DNA from: Thermoanaerobaculia bacterium | Lineage (GTDB): Bacteria > Acidobacteriota > Thermoanaerobaculia > Multivoradales > JAHEKO01 | NCBI GenBank assembly: GCA_945787635.1 | Contig: CALZIK010000193.1 | Coordinates: 24,875-88,874 of the forward strand | DNA length: 64,000 nt | Direction: 5' to 3' | Part shown: piece after piece, positions 53,171 to 61,482 of the stretch | How positions within the stretch are numbered: the first letter of the stretch is position 1 | Layout: each line of letters starts with the position of its first letter | Program-made: the position numbers and the translations under genes | The notes under the pieces: model-generated | Database searches by the model: none | What the model was told of the DNA's origin: nothing | The model's input: the letters and a program-made list of their open reading frames with translations, nothing else

Positions 53171-54498
53171 CCCGGCCCGACCCCGCAACTTCCGGGGAGA
53201 TCGCCGAGGAGCAGGACCTCGGGAGCGTCTTCGTCTCGAACTATCCTCCCTACTCGGTATGGAGCGAGGACGCCGTGGCTGAAGCCCGCCGCGCACTCGA
53301 GACGACCGTTCCCGGGGGTCGCGACCTGGGTGTCTACCTGCACATTCCGTTCTGCCGCAAACGCTGCAAGTTCTGCTACTTCCGTGTCTACACCGATAAG
53401 AACTTCGACGAGATCGGCACTTACCTCGACGCCCTCGGCCGCGAAGTCGAGCTGTACTCGAAGATGCCCTCGATCGCCGGGCGCAAGCCGAAGTTCATCT
53501 ACTTCGGGGGCGGCACCCCTTCCTACATCAGCGCCAAGCATCTGCGGGCGCTGGTCGAGCGCCTTCAGAGAGCCATCCCCTGGGACGGAGTCGAAGAAGT
53601 CGCCTTCGAGTGCGAGCCGGGCACCCTGACCGAGGCCAAGCTCCAAGCGATTCGAGCCATCGGCGTGACCCGTCTGTCTCTCGGCATCGAGAACTTCGAC
53701 GATGACATCCTGCGCTTGAACGGACGTGCACACGTCTCGAAAGAGATCGATCGCTGCATGCCCTGGATCGAAGAGCTCGACTTCGATCAGTTGAACGTCG
53801 ACCTGATCGCCGGGATGCTGGGCGAAACCTGGGAAAAGTGGCGCGCCACCGTCGCACGCACGATCGAGCTCGACGCCGACAGCGTGACGATCTACCAGCT
53901 CGAGCTCCCCTATAACACCCGCTTCACCAAGAACATCCTCGACGGCGCTCTCGAGGTCCCGGTCGCCGATTGGGAGACCAAGCGCGCCTGGCACGCCTAC
54001 GCCATCGAGGAGTTCGGCAAGGCCGGCTACCAGACCTCCAGCGCCTACACCCTGGTCAAGAAGGATCACCCCTGCCGGTTCCTCTATCGGGATTCCGTCT
54101 GGCACGGCTGCGACCTTCTCGGCACCGGGGTAGCCTCGTTTTCTCACATCAACGGGGTGCACTTTCAAAACTGCGACGGTTGGGGCGAGTACCTGGCCCG
54201 GGTAGGCCGCGAAGAGCTGCCGTTGAGCCGGGCCTTCTCAACCGGTCCCGAGGAGCGTTTGATTCGAGAGTTCATCCTCCAACTCAAGCTCGGAAGTCTC
54301 GGCGCGGCCGGCTTTGCCGAGAAGTTCGGCACGAACGTTCTCGAGCGATTCGCAGAACCTCTACGCCGGTTGCAGAAAGACGGTTGGCTCCAGCTCTCGA
54401 GTGACCGCATCGACCTGACACCGGCCGGCCTGCTTCGAGTCGACAGCTTGCTGCCGAACTTCTACGAGGAGAAGTTCCGCAACGCACGCTATACCTAG
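53167..54498 (+). CDS. HemN/HemW-like radical SAM enzyme
   Basis: The 443-residue protein has the HIPFCRKRCKFCYF cluster (Cys63, Cys67, Cys70) and the GGGTPSY SAM-binding motif of coproporphyrinogen III dehydrogenase-like enzymes. A C-terminal winged-helix part (about 360-440, with LIREFILQLKLG) matches the HemN_C domain. HemN itself has a longer N-terminus. Homologues include HemW (heme chaperone), ChuW/HutW (heme-opening methylases) and HemN-like methylases or cyclopropanases of natural-product clusters, so the reaction is open. The GTG start overlaps the propeller stop, indicating coupled translation. The adjacent TonB receptor makes a heme or metallophore link plausible but unproven. Confidence 0.86.
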   Translation: MTRPDPATSGEIAEEQDLGSVFVSNYPPYSVWSEDAVAEARRALETTVPGGRDLGVYLHIPFCRKRCKFCYFRVYTDKNFDEIGTYLDALGREVELYSKMPSIAGRKPKFIYFGGGTPSYISAKHLRALVERLQRAIPWDGVEEVAFECEPGTLTEAKLQAIRAIGVTRLSLGIENFDDDILRLNGRAHVSKEIDRCMPWIEELDFDQLNVDLIAGMLGETWEKWRATVARTIELDADSVTIYQLELPYNTRFTKNILDGALEVPVADWETKRAWHAYAIEEFGKAGYQTSSAYTLVKKDHPCRFLYRDSVWHGCDLLGTGVASFSHINGVHFQNCDGWGEYLARVGREELPLSRAFSTGPEERLIREFILQLKLGSLGAAGFAEKFGTNVLERFAEPLRRLQKDGWLQLSSDRIDLTPAGLLRVDSLLPNFYEEKFRNARYT

Positions 54499-54567
54499 AC
54501 TTCACCACTTGAAACGACCGACTACTCAATGATCTCCCGAGCCAGCACGCTCGCTACGGAAACCTCC

Positions 54568-54573
54568 AGGAGG
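54568..54573 (+). promoter_or_regulatory. Ribosome-binding site deciding the TTG start of the TonB receptor
   Basis: AGGAGG lies six bases before TTG 54580, after which a clean signal peptide begins. The in-frame ATG at 54529 has no such site and adds 17 charged residues before the leader. Confidence 0.78.
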
Positions 54574-54579
54574 AACCTC

Positions 54580-56691
54580 TTGCGAAACCTGATTCTCACT
54601 ACACTTCTGATCGCGCTACCCCTGGCGGTCTTCCAACCGGCCCTCGCTCAGGAATCCGAGCCGCCCCGCGACGATCCCGCGGAGCCGGCGGCCGAGTACG
54701 TTGACGAGCTGTTCATCGAAGAAAGCCTGCCGTTTCTTCCCGACACCAACACCATCACCGCCAAGCTGCCGCTCGAGACCGGTTGGACGCCGGCCAACGT
54801 CGGGGTTGTGGATCTCGAGCTGTTGTCCGAGCAGAAATCGCGCGTCCTCGGCGACGCCCTCGAGAACGTCAGCGGCGTCAACGTCCACACCGGCAACGGG
54901 GTCTTCGATTTCTTCATTCTGCGCGGCTTCGACTCACTCACCAGCGGCCTGGTGCTGACCGACGGCGCGCCGGAGCCCGAGTCGAGCTTCTACCAGATGT
55001 ACAACACCGAGCGGGTCGAGGTCTTCAAGGGCCCCGCAGGCTTTCTCTACGGCAGCAATCCCCTGTCCGGGGTGGTCAACCTGGTGCGCAAGCAGCCGGT
55101 ACCCGACGACTTCGGATCGCTCAGCCTGAGCTTCGGCTCCTGGAACACCACCGACGCCTCGTTCGATCTGAACCGATCCAACGACAGCGGCAGCGCGAGC
55201 TTCAGGGTCAACGGTCTCTTTCTGGCCGGCGACGGCTATCGCGACGGCCGTGAGCGCGACGTCGCCGCGATCAATCCGGCGTTCTCGTGGCGGCCCAACG
55301 AACGGACCGCCCTCCACCTGAATCTCGAGTCACTGAGCTCGGAGTACGTGCCGGATGCCGGCCTACCCCTGGTCGACGGTCGGCTGCCCGACGTCTCGCG
55401 CGACCGCTCCTACGCCTCGCCGTTCGATTTCTCGAATCAGGACGTTCTGCGCCTGCAACTCGATGTCGAGCACAAACTCACCGACCGGCTCGAGCTGCGC
55501 AACAAGCTCTACATCCGAGAGCTCGACTGGACCACCGACGGCACCCTTCTGAACGGCGCCTTCCCGAGCTTCACGACCGGCCGCCTCGAAGCGTTCCGAA
55601 CCCTCGTCGCCCTGGACGATCGACAGAACTTCGTCGGCAATCAGTTCGAGCTCCTGTGGAGCCCGCGCGACAGCCGTCATCAGCTACTCGCCGGCATCGA
55701 AGTCGCGCGGTTCTCGGATGAGTACTCCCTCGATATCGGCCTCTTGCCCTCGATCGATCTCCTCAATCCCGTCGAGACCGCGACCGAGCCGGTCTTTTTC
55801 CTGCCCGACCAGTCGGCTCGGGGCGACTCGCGCAGCGACGTCATCGCGCCGTACCTCATCGAGCGGTTTCAAGCGAGCGACAAGCTCATGCTCCTGGCCG
55901 GCGTGCGCTTCGATTCGATCGACTTCAAGGACGACGCGACCGGCGACACCCGCAGCCAGAGCGAAGCCAGCCCAATGCTGGGAATCGTCTACGCACCGAG
56001 TCAGAGCACCGCCCTATATGCCAACGTCGCGGGCTCCTTCGCGCCGCCGTCGCCTCGGGTGGCTGGTGAGCGCCAAGTGGAGGAGAGCCGGCAGCTCGAG
56101 GTGGGTGCGCGTCACAACTTCTGCGACGGCCGGTTTCACTCGACCTTCGCGCTCTACCAGTTGGAACGAGACAACATCGCCATTCCTGACGACAACGGGT
56201 TCACCCAGCAGGCCGGCGACCAGCGCTCGCGAGGGCTCGAGTTCGAGCTCGCCGCCGACTTGAAGCGAGGCCTGCGTGCGGTTTTCAGCTATGCCTACAC
56301 CGACAGCGAGCTGACCAACTTCAGCGAGCTCGTGATCCTGCCCTTTTCGAACCCACCGTTCGCGGTGTTCGACCGCTCGGGCAACAGCTCGGCATTCGCT
56401 CCGGAGCACCTCGCCAACCTGTGGCTGAGCAAGAACCTCCCGAGCGGCTTGCGGATAAGCGGTGGCGCACGATTCGTCGACGATCAGTTCATCTCCGAAG
56501 ACAACTCGGCATCGATCGCGAGCTACGCGCTTCTCAATGCCGCGGTCTCCTACGGCCGCAGAGACTGGCGGCTGGGCCTGCGGCTGCGCAACCTGACCGA
56601 TCAGGACTACGAGACGCGTGGCTTCGGGACCAGCGCGGTCATCCCCGGTGAGCCGCTCTCGGCCGCGCTCTCGTTCGAGTACCGTCTGTGA
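54580..56691 (+). CDS. TonB-dependent receptor, siderophore type
   Basis: The 703-residue outer-membrane protein has a signal peptide (LILTTLLIALPLAVFQPALAQ) and a plug domain with ALENVSGVNVHTG, ILRGFD and EVFKGPAGFLYGSNPLSG, the hallmarks of siderophore-type receptors. A 22-strand barrel ends in SFEYRL with a terminal aromatic-X-hydrophobic pattern. A weak TonB box (VDELFIEE) sits just after the leader. It imports a metal chelate or vitamin-like ligand with TonB energy. The neighbouring radical SAM and flavoprotein genes suggest the ligand may be made, modified or used by this locus. Fur-type boxes are not evident in the 81-base upstream gap. Confidence 0.92.
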   Translation: MRNLILTTLLIALPLAVFQPALAQESEPPRDDPAEPAAEYVDELFIEESLPFLPDTNTITAKLPLETGWTPANVGVVDLELLSEQKSRVLGDALENVSGVNVHTGNGVFDFFILRGFDSLTSGLVLTDGAPEPESSFYQMYNTERVEVFKGPAGFLYGSNPLSGVVNLVRKQPVPDDFGSLSLSFGSWNTTDASFDLNRSNDSGSASFRVNGLFLAGDGYRDGRERDVAAINPAFSWRPNERTALHLNLESLSSEYVPDAGLPLVDGRLPDVSRDRSYASPFDFSNQDVLRLQLDVEHKLTDRLELRNKLYIRELDWTTDGTLLNGAFPSFTTGRLEAFRTLVALDDRQNFVGNQFELLWSPRDSRHQLLAGIEVARFSDEYSLDIGLLPSIDLLNPVETATEPVFFLPDQSARGDSRSDVIAPYLIERFQASDKLMLLAGVRFDSIDFKDDATGDTRSQSEASPMLGIVYAPSQSTALYANVAGSFAPPSPRVAGERQVEESRQLEVGARHNFCDGRFHSTFALYQLERDNIAIPDDNGFTQQAGDQRSRGLEFELAADLKRGLRAVFSYAYTDSELTNFSELVILPFSNPPFAVFDRSGNSSAFAPEHLANLWLSKNLPSGLRISGGARFVDDQFISEDNSASIASYALLNAAVSYGRRDWRLGLRLRNLTDQDYETRGFGTSAVIPGEPLSAALSFEYRL

Positions 56692-57947
56692 GCTTCTCGT
56701 CCGACAGCTACGACGTCATCGTCGCGGGCGGCGGTCCCGCCGGAGCGGCGGCGGCAACACTCGTCGCGCAGCGTGGCCATCGGGTTCTTTTGCTCGAGCG
56801 ATCGACCGGGCCCCAGTTCAAGGTCGGCGAGTCGCTGATGCCGGCGACCTATTGGGTGTTCGAGCGGCTCGGAGTTCTCGACTGGATGAAAGCGAGCCAC
56901 TTTCCCAAGAAGTACAGCGTCCAGTTCTTCAGCTCGGATGGCAAGGCTTCGACCCCGTTCTATTTTCGAGACCACGACCCACACGAAAACTCCCAGACCT
57001 GGCAGGTCCTGCGGAGCGAATTCGACCAGATGCTGCTCGACAATGCCGAGGCTTCCGGTGTTGAAGTCCGGCGCGGAATCACCCTGCGCGACCTCCTCTT
57101 CGAGGGCGAGCGTGCGGTAGGAGCGCGCGTCGTCGCCGACGGCTCCGGTCCGGTTGATCTCGGCTGCCGCGTCTTTATCGACGCCACCGGCCAGCGCGCC
57201 TTCCTCGCCGGCAAGCTGGGGCTCCTCGAGATCGAGTCCCGCCTCAAGAACGCCGCGTTCTTCACTCATTTTCAGGGCGGCCACCGGGATCAGGGGATCG
57301 ACGAGGGCGCGACCATCATTCTCCACACCGACGAACGGAAATCCTGGTTCTGGTCGATTCCGCTCCCCAATGACATGGTCTCGATCGGAGTGGTCGGCGA
57401 CATCGGCCATTTGATCCTCGGCCGATCGCGCGACCCGCAGACGGTTTTCGAAGAAGAGCTCGCCCGTTGTCCGGCGCTTGCCGCCCGGCTCGAAGGAGCC
57501 GAGCAGAAGATGGTGATGAAGGCGACGCGGGATTTCTCCTACAGCCCGAGCGTGGGCGCCGGCGACGGCTGGGTCCTGGCCGGCGACGCCGGTGGATTCA
57601 TCGATCCGGTGTACTCGACCGGGGTCTATCTGGCGCTCAAATCCGGCGAGATGGCCGCCGACTCGGTCTGCGAGGGCCTGGCGGCCAGCGACCTTTCGGC
57701 CAAGAGGCTGGGTGCCCACGTCGAGCGCTATCGGCACGGCGTCCAGGCGATGCGTCAGCTCGTCTACGCCTTCTACGACCCGGGGTTCTCCTTCGCTCGC
57801 TTCTTGACGAAGCACCCCGACTGCAAGGGCGAGCTGGTGGACCTTCTGGTCGGCAACGTCTACCGCAAGCCCCTTGACCGGATCCGCGCCGCGCTCGCCG
57901 AAGAGGCTCGCCTGCGCGAGGCCGAACCCTCGCCGGCGCTGGCCTGA
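56688..57947 (+). CDS. FAD-dependent oxidoreductase resembling variant-B flavin halogenases
   Basis: The 419-residue protein has the FAD motif GGGPAGAAAA (14-23), the KVGESLMP segment (45-52), and WFWSIP at 220-225, a match to the WxWxIP signature of flavin-dependent halogenases. Two lysines (Lys74/75 in FPKKYSVQFF) sit where halogenases carry the catalytic lysine. A later GDAGGFIDPVYSTGV binds FAD. Geranylgeranyl-reductase-like and other monooxygenase relatives share parts of this pattern, so halogenation is a hypothesis. A flavin reductase partner is not visible here. The ATG overlaps the receptor stop by four bases. Confidence 0.85.
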   Translation: MSFSSDSYDVIVAGGGPAGAAAATLVAQRGHRVLLLERSTGPQFKVGESLMPATYWVFERLGVLDWMKASHFPKKYSVQFFSSDGKASTPFYFRDHDPHENSQTWQVLRSEFDQMLLDNAEASGVEVRRGITLRDLLFEGERAVGARVVADGSGPVDLGCRVFIDATGQRAFLAGKLGLLEIESRLKNAAFFTHFQGGHRDQGIDEGATIILHTDERKSWFWSIPLPNDMVSIGVVGDIGHLILGRSRDPQTVFEEELARCPALAARLEGAEQKMVMKATRDFSYSPSVGAGDGWVLAGDAGGFIDPVYSTGVYLALKSGEMAADSVCEGLAASDLSAKRLGAHVERYRHGVQAMRQLVYAFYDPGFSFARFLTKHPDCKGELVDLLVGNVYRKPLDRIRAALAEEARLREAEPSPALA

Positions 57948-57976
57948 CGGCGACCGCTCGTAGTAACTTAGGCGCC

Positions 57977-58189
57977 GTGATCTCGACGCAGCATTTCTCC
58001 AAGCCGACCATGACCCTCGGTCTGGCGATCGCGGCGATCGTTCTTTTCTTCGCGCGCCACGACCTCTGGTTGCGCGACAGCACCTCGCTCGTCGGCGGGC
58101 TGCCGGTTTCGCTTCTCTACCACCTCGCCTACTGCGTTCTGATCTCCGCTGTGCTCGCTGCTTTCCTCCTTCGAAAGCCCGGCGCTTGA
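57977..58189 (+). CDS. Small two-span membrane protein, DUF3311-like symporter partner
   Basis: The 70-residue protein has two hydrophobic spans (LGLAIAAIVLFFARHDLWL and LAYCVLISAVLAAFLL). Its position 18 bases before an SSS-family symporter matches the small DUF3311/YhdT-type subunits that accompany such transporters. The start is GTG 57977; an internal ATG at residue 12 is possible. Confidence 0.72.
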   Translation: MISTQHFSKPTMTLGLAIAAIVLFFARHDLWLRDSTSLVGGLPVSLLYHLAYCVLISAVLAAFLLRKPGA

Positions 58190-58207
58190 GATCGGCTCGC
58201 GCTCGCG

Positions 58208-59677
58208 ATGATCCTGCCCATAATCTTCGCCTACCTGGCGGTGGTTTTTGCAATTGGCGCCTGGAGCCACCGGCTCTTTCGCGGCACCGGAGAGGACTTC
58301 TTTCTTGCCTCCCGGACGATCGGTCCGTTCCTGCTTCTGATGTCGATCTTCGGCACCCACATGACCGCCTTTTCGCTTCTCGGCGCCTCGGGCGAGGCGT
58401 ATCACCGCGGCATCGGCGTGTTCGCGCTCATGGCCTCCTCGTCGGCCCTGGTCGTACCGCTCGCGATTTTGCTCCTGGCTCCCAAGATCTGGGAGCTCGG
58501 CCAGCGCCACGGATACCTGACCCAGGTCGAGTTCTTCCGGGATCGCTGGCGCTCGAGCCGGCTGGGCCTGCTCCTCTTCGGGGTAATGGTCGCGCTCCTG
58601 GTTCCGTATCTTCTGATCGGCATCAAGGGCGGAGGCATCACACTCTCGGTCATCACCGGCAACGGGGTCCCCGAGTGGGTGGGCAGCGCTCTGATGACCT
58701 TGGTCGTCTTCGGCTACGTCACCGTCGGGGGCCTTCGCGGCACCGCCTGGGTCAACGCCTTCCAGACGCTGGTCTTCATGACCCTGGGTGCCGTGACCTT
58801 CGTTCTCATTACCCGGACCTTCGGCGGCCTCGGACCCGCGATGGAAAAGGTCGCCAGGACATCGCCCGATCTGCTTGCCTGGGGCCCGCATGTCCGGCCC
58901 CTCGAGCTCGCGACCTACGCCGCCATCCCGCTCTCGGTGGCGATGTTTCCGCACATCTTCATGCACTGGCTGACCGCCAAGCAGGCGTCGTCTTTTCGAT
59001 TGCCGGTGATCGCCTATCCGGTCTGCATCGCCATCGTCTGGCTGCCGAGCGTGGTGTTGGGGGTCCTGGGATCGATCGACTTCCCGGGGCTCGCCGGCCC
59101 CGCCGCCAACAACGTGCTGGTCGAGATGATCGGGCTCTACGCGCCGGGCGCGATGGCCGGGCTTCTCGCCGCGGGGGTCTTCGCCGCCGTGATGTCGTCT
59201 CTCGATTCGCAGGTGCTTTCCTTGAGCACCATGTTCACCCGCGACGTGGTCCAGCACTATCAACTGCTCAAGCGGCTCTTCGGCGAACAGTCTGAGCGTG
59301 CGACGGTTCTCGCCGGGCGGGTTTTCGTCGCCGGCATCCTCGCGGCAACCCTCGCCCTGGCCCTCAGCGTCGACCGGAGTCTCTTCAAGCTCGGGGTATG
59401 GTCGTTTACCGGCTTCACCGCGCTGGCGCCGCTCATCGTCGCGGCGCTCTACTGGAAGCGCAGCACGCGCGTCGGGGCGTACGCCGCGATCGCGACGGCC
59501 GGCGTTTTGTGGGTCCACTTCTTCCGCCTCGGCATGCAACACCCCGGCTACACGCTCTTTGACTCCGGCGTCATGCCGGTTGCAGTCATCCTGGCGGCTT
59601 CTTCACTCGCCATGGTGATCGGGTCGCTTGTCACCGAGCCACCGGATGCGGAGCACTTGAGTCGCTTCTTTGAGTAA
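58208..59677 (+). CDS. Sodium/solute symporter (SSS family)
   Basis: The 489-residue protein has about 13 transmembrane segments and the SSS core. GIKGGGITLSVITG and VTVGGLRGTAWVNAFQ occur in the first repeat, and MSSLDSQVLSLSTMFTRDV marks the Na2 sodium site. Substrates in the family include proline, pantothenate, acetate and short organic acids; none can be assigned. A small DUF3311-like partner precedes it. In this cluster it could import a carboxylate substrate for the adenylating enzyme, which is inference. Confidence 0.93.
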   Translation: MILPIIFAYLAVVFAIGAWSHRLFRGTGEDFFLASRTIGPFLLLMSIFGTHMTAFSLLGASGEAYHRGIGVFALMASSSALVVPLAILLLAPKIWELGQRHGYLTQVEFFRDRWRSSRLGLLLFGVMVALLVPYLLIGIKGGGITLSVITGNGVPEWVGSALMTLVVFGYVTVGGLRGTAWVNAFQTLVFMTLGAVTFVLITRTFGGLGPAMEKVARTSPDLLAWGPHVRPLELATYAAIPLSVAMFPHIFMHWLTAKQASSFRLPVIAYPVCIAIVWLPSVVLGVLGSIDFPGLAGPAANNVLVEMIGLYAPGAMAGLLAAGVFAAVMSSLDSQVLSLSTMFTRDVVQHYQLLKRLFGEQSERATVLAGRVFVAGILAATLALALSVDRSLFKLGVWSFTGFTALAPLIVAALYWKRSTRVGAYAAIATAGVLWVHFFRLGMQHPGYTLFDSGVMPVAVILAASSLAMVIGSLVTEPPDAEHLSRFFE

Positions 59678-59681
59678 CCGC

Positions 59682-60989
59682 ATGAGAATTGCCTACATTG
59701 CGGCCGGCGCCGGAGGCATGTACTGCGGCTCGTGCATCCACGACAACACCGTCGCCGCCGAGATCCAGAGGATGGGCTTCGAGGTCGCTCTCTTGCCGAC
59801 CTACACGCCAATGCGCACCGACGAGGCGAGCGTCAGCTCGGGACGCGTCTTCTACGGCGCGCTGGGGGTCTACCTCGAGCAGAAGAGCCGTTTTTTCAGA
59901 AAGCCGCACCGGGCGATCGACTGGCTCTTGAATCGCCCCGCTCTGCTCAGCCTGGCGGCGAAATTCTCGGGCTCGACCGACGCGCGCGAGCTGGGGGAGC
60001 TCTCCCTGGGCGTGCTCAAGGGCGAAGCCGGCAGCGCCCAGAAAGAACTCGACGAGCTGGTTGGATGGCTCCGCGACGAGTTCAAGCCCGATGTCGTCCA
60101 CATCACCAACTCGATGTTTCTCGGATTGGTCCGCAGGCTCAAAGCCGAGCTGAGCGTACCGGTGGTGGTCGCCGTTCAGGGCGAGGACCTCTTCATCGAG
60201 GACCTGCCGGCTCCCTACCGGGATCAGGTGATATCCGAGATGCGCGCACGGGCCGGCGAGGCCGATGCTCTCCTGGCTCCGAGTACGTTCTACGCGCAGA
60301 GGATGGCCGAGCTCCTCGAGGTCAAGCCCTCGAGGATGACCGTGATACCGCTCGGAATCCGGCTCGCCGGCCACCTCGCCCCGCTCACTGAACGCGCCGA
60401 GCGCACCGCGGGGGGGACCGCGCCGGCGATCGGCTACCTCGCCCGGATCTGCCCTGAGAAGGGCCTTCATCTCCTGGTGGACGCGTTCCTGGAGCTCGCC
60501 CGCGACCCGGGCCGGGAGGACCTCCGGCTCAAGGTCGCCGGGTATCTCGGTGCCAAAGACCGCCCCTACTATCTCGATCTCGAGAAGAAGATCCACGCCG
60601 CAGGCCTGATCGATCGCTACGACTTTCTCGGCGAGGTCGATCGCGAGGCCAAGATCTCGTTCCTGCGCTCGCTCGACGTCTTTTCCGCGCCGACGGTCTA
60701 CCGCGAGGCCAAGGGCCTTTCGATTCTCGAGGCCATGGCCAACGGCGTGCCGGTGGTTCAGCCCGAACACGGATCGTTTCCCGAGATGATCCGGGCCACC
60801 GGCGGCGGCATTCTGGTCGAGCCGCATTCGGCGGGCGCTCTAGCCGTGGGATTCCGCTCGCTCCTCGACGATCCCGACGAGCGTCGCCGCCTCGGCGACG
60901 CCGGCCGCGCCGCGGTCCTGGAGCGCTACGGCGATCGCCCAATGGCCGAGGCCACGGTCGAGCTGTACCGCCGACTCCTCGCCGGCTAG
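59682..60989 (+). CDS. GT4-family glycosyltransferase
   Basis: The 435-residue GT-B enzyme opens RIAYIAAGAGGMYCGSCIHD and has a C-terminal nucleotide-sugar domain with REAKGLSILEAMANGVPVV, the E-x7-E retaining motif of GT4. It is soluble or peripheral. Donor and acceptor are unknown. ATG 59682 is chosen over a TTG inside the symporter end. It lies four bases after the symporter stop, but is not obviously linked to a polysaccharide locus. Confidence 0.9.
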   Translation: MRIAYIAAGAGGMYCGSCIHDNTVAAEIQRMGFEVALLPTYTPMRTDEASVSSGRVFYGALGVYLEQKSRFFRKPHRAIDWLLNRPALLSLAAKFSGSTDARELGELSLGVLKGEAGSAQKELDELVGWLRDEFKPDVVHITNSMFLGLVRRLKAELSVPVVVAVQGEDLFIEDLPAPYRDQVISEMRARAGEADALLAPSTFYAQRMAELLEVKPSRMTVIPLGIRLAGHLAPLTERAERTAGGTAPAIGYLARICPEKGLHLLVDAFLELARDPGREDLRLKVAGYLGAKDRPYYLDLEKKIHAAGLIDRYDFLGEVDREAKISFLRSLDVFSAPTVYREAKGLSILEAMANGVPVVQPEHGSFPEMIRATGGGILVEPHSAGALAVGFRSLLDDPDERRRLGDAGRAAVLERYGDRPMAEATVELYRRLLAG

Positions 60990-61029
60990 CGCGCGGGCGC
61001 ATCGCCCGACATGCAGTATTCTGGACTGC

Positions 61030-61482
61030 GTGAAACATCCCAAACCTCTCTATACCCAGCATCGCCGGATCGAGTTCGTCGATACCGACGTCAGCGGCAA
61101 CATCCACTTCTCGCGCTTCTTCATCTTCATGGAGACCGCCGAGCATGAGCTCCTGCGCTCACTCGGCACCACGGTGCACCTGGAAGAGGAAGACCGCACC
61201 ATCGGCTGGCCTCGGGTCGACGCTCGGTGCCGGTACGTGCAACCCGTCCGCTTCGGCGACGAGCTCGAAATTCGCGTCTTTGTCGACCGACAGGGCGCGA
61301 AATCGATGAGCTACCGATTCGAGTTTCACTGTCGCGGCGCGCTCGCGGCCGAAGGCAAGATGTCGTCGGTCTGCTGCGTCCTCGGAGACAACGGCGGACT
61401 CGAGGCGATACCGATTCCGGAGACGATCGCCGAAAAGCTCCGTCGCGCGGCGACGCCGGCCGGAAGCGAAGTGCGATCATGA
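61030..61482 (+). CDS. Hotdog-fold acyl-CoA thioesterase (4HBT type)
   Basis: The 150-residue protein has VDTDVSGNIHFSRFF near residue 17, the 4-hydroxybenzoyl-CoA thioesterase motif with catalytic Asp20, and a central hotdog helix (FMETAEHELLRSLG). It should hydrolyse acyl-CoA or acyl-carrier thioesters in the cytosol. The GTG start is supported by frame and family length. The stop overlaps the following ABC gene by four bases. Its substrate could be the free acid used by the reductive trio, but that is speculative. Confidence 0.88.
   Translation: MKHPKPLYTQHRRIEFVDTDVSGNIHFSRFFIFMETAEHELLRSLGTTVHLEEEDRTIGWPRVDARCRYVQPVRFGDELEIRVFVDRQGAKSMSYRFEFHCRGALAAEGKMSSVCCVLGDNGGLEAIPIPETIAEKLRRAATPAGSEVRS

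Noticed and set aside
53167..54498. A heme biosynthesis hemN gene
   Set aside because: The protein is HemN-like but lacks the longer HemN N-terminus and no other heme gene adjoins, so the symbol is not justified.
54529..54579. ATG 54529 as the start of the TonB receptor
   Set aside because: It lacks a ribosome site and puts 17 charged residues before the signal peptide, whereas TTG 54580 has AGGAGG at six bases.
57968..59542. A 524-codon leftward frame opposite the symporter
   Set aside because: The translation is a highly charged, low-complexity product typical of an antisense membrane gene, with no motif.
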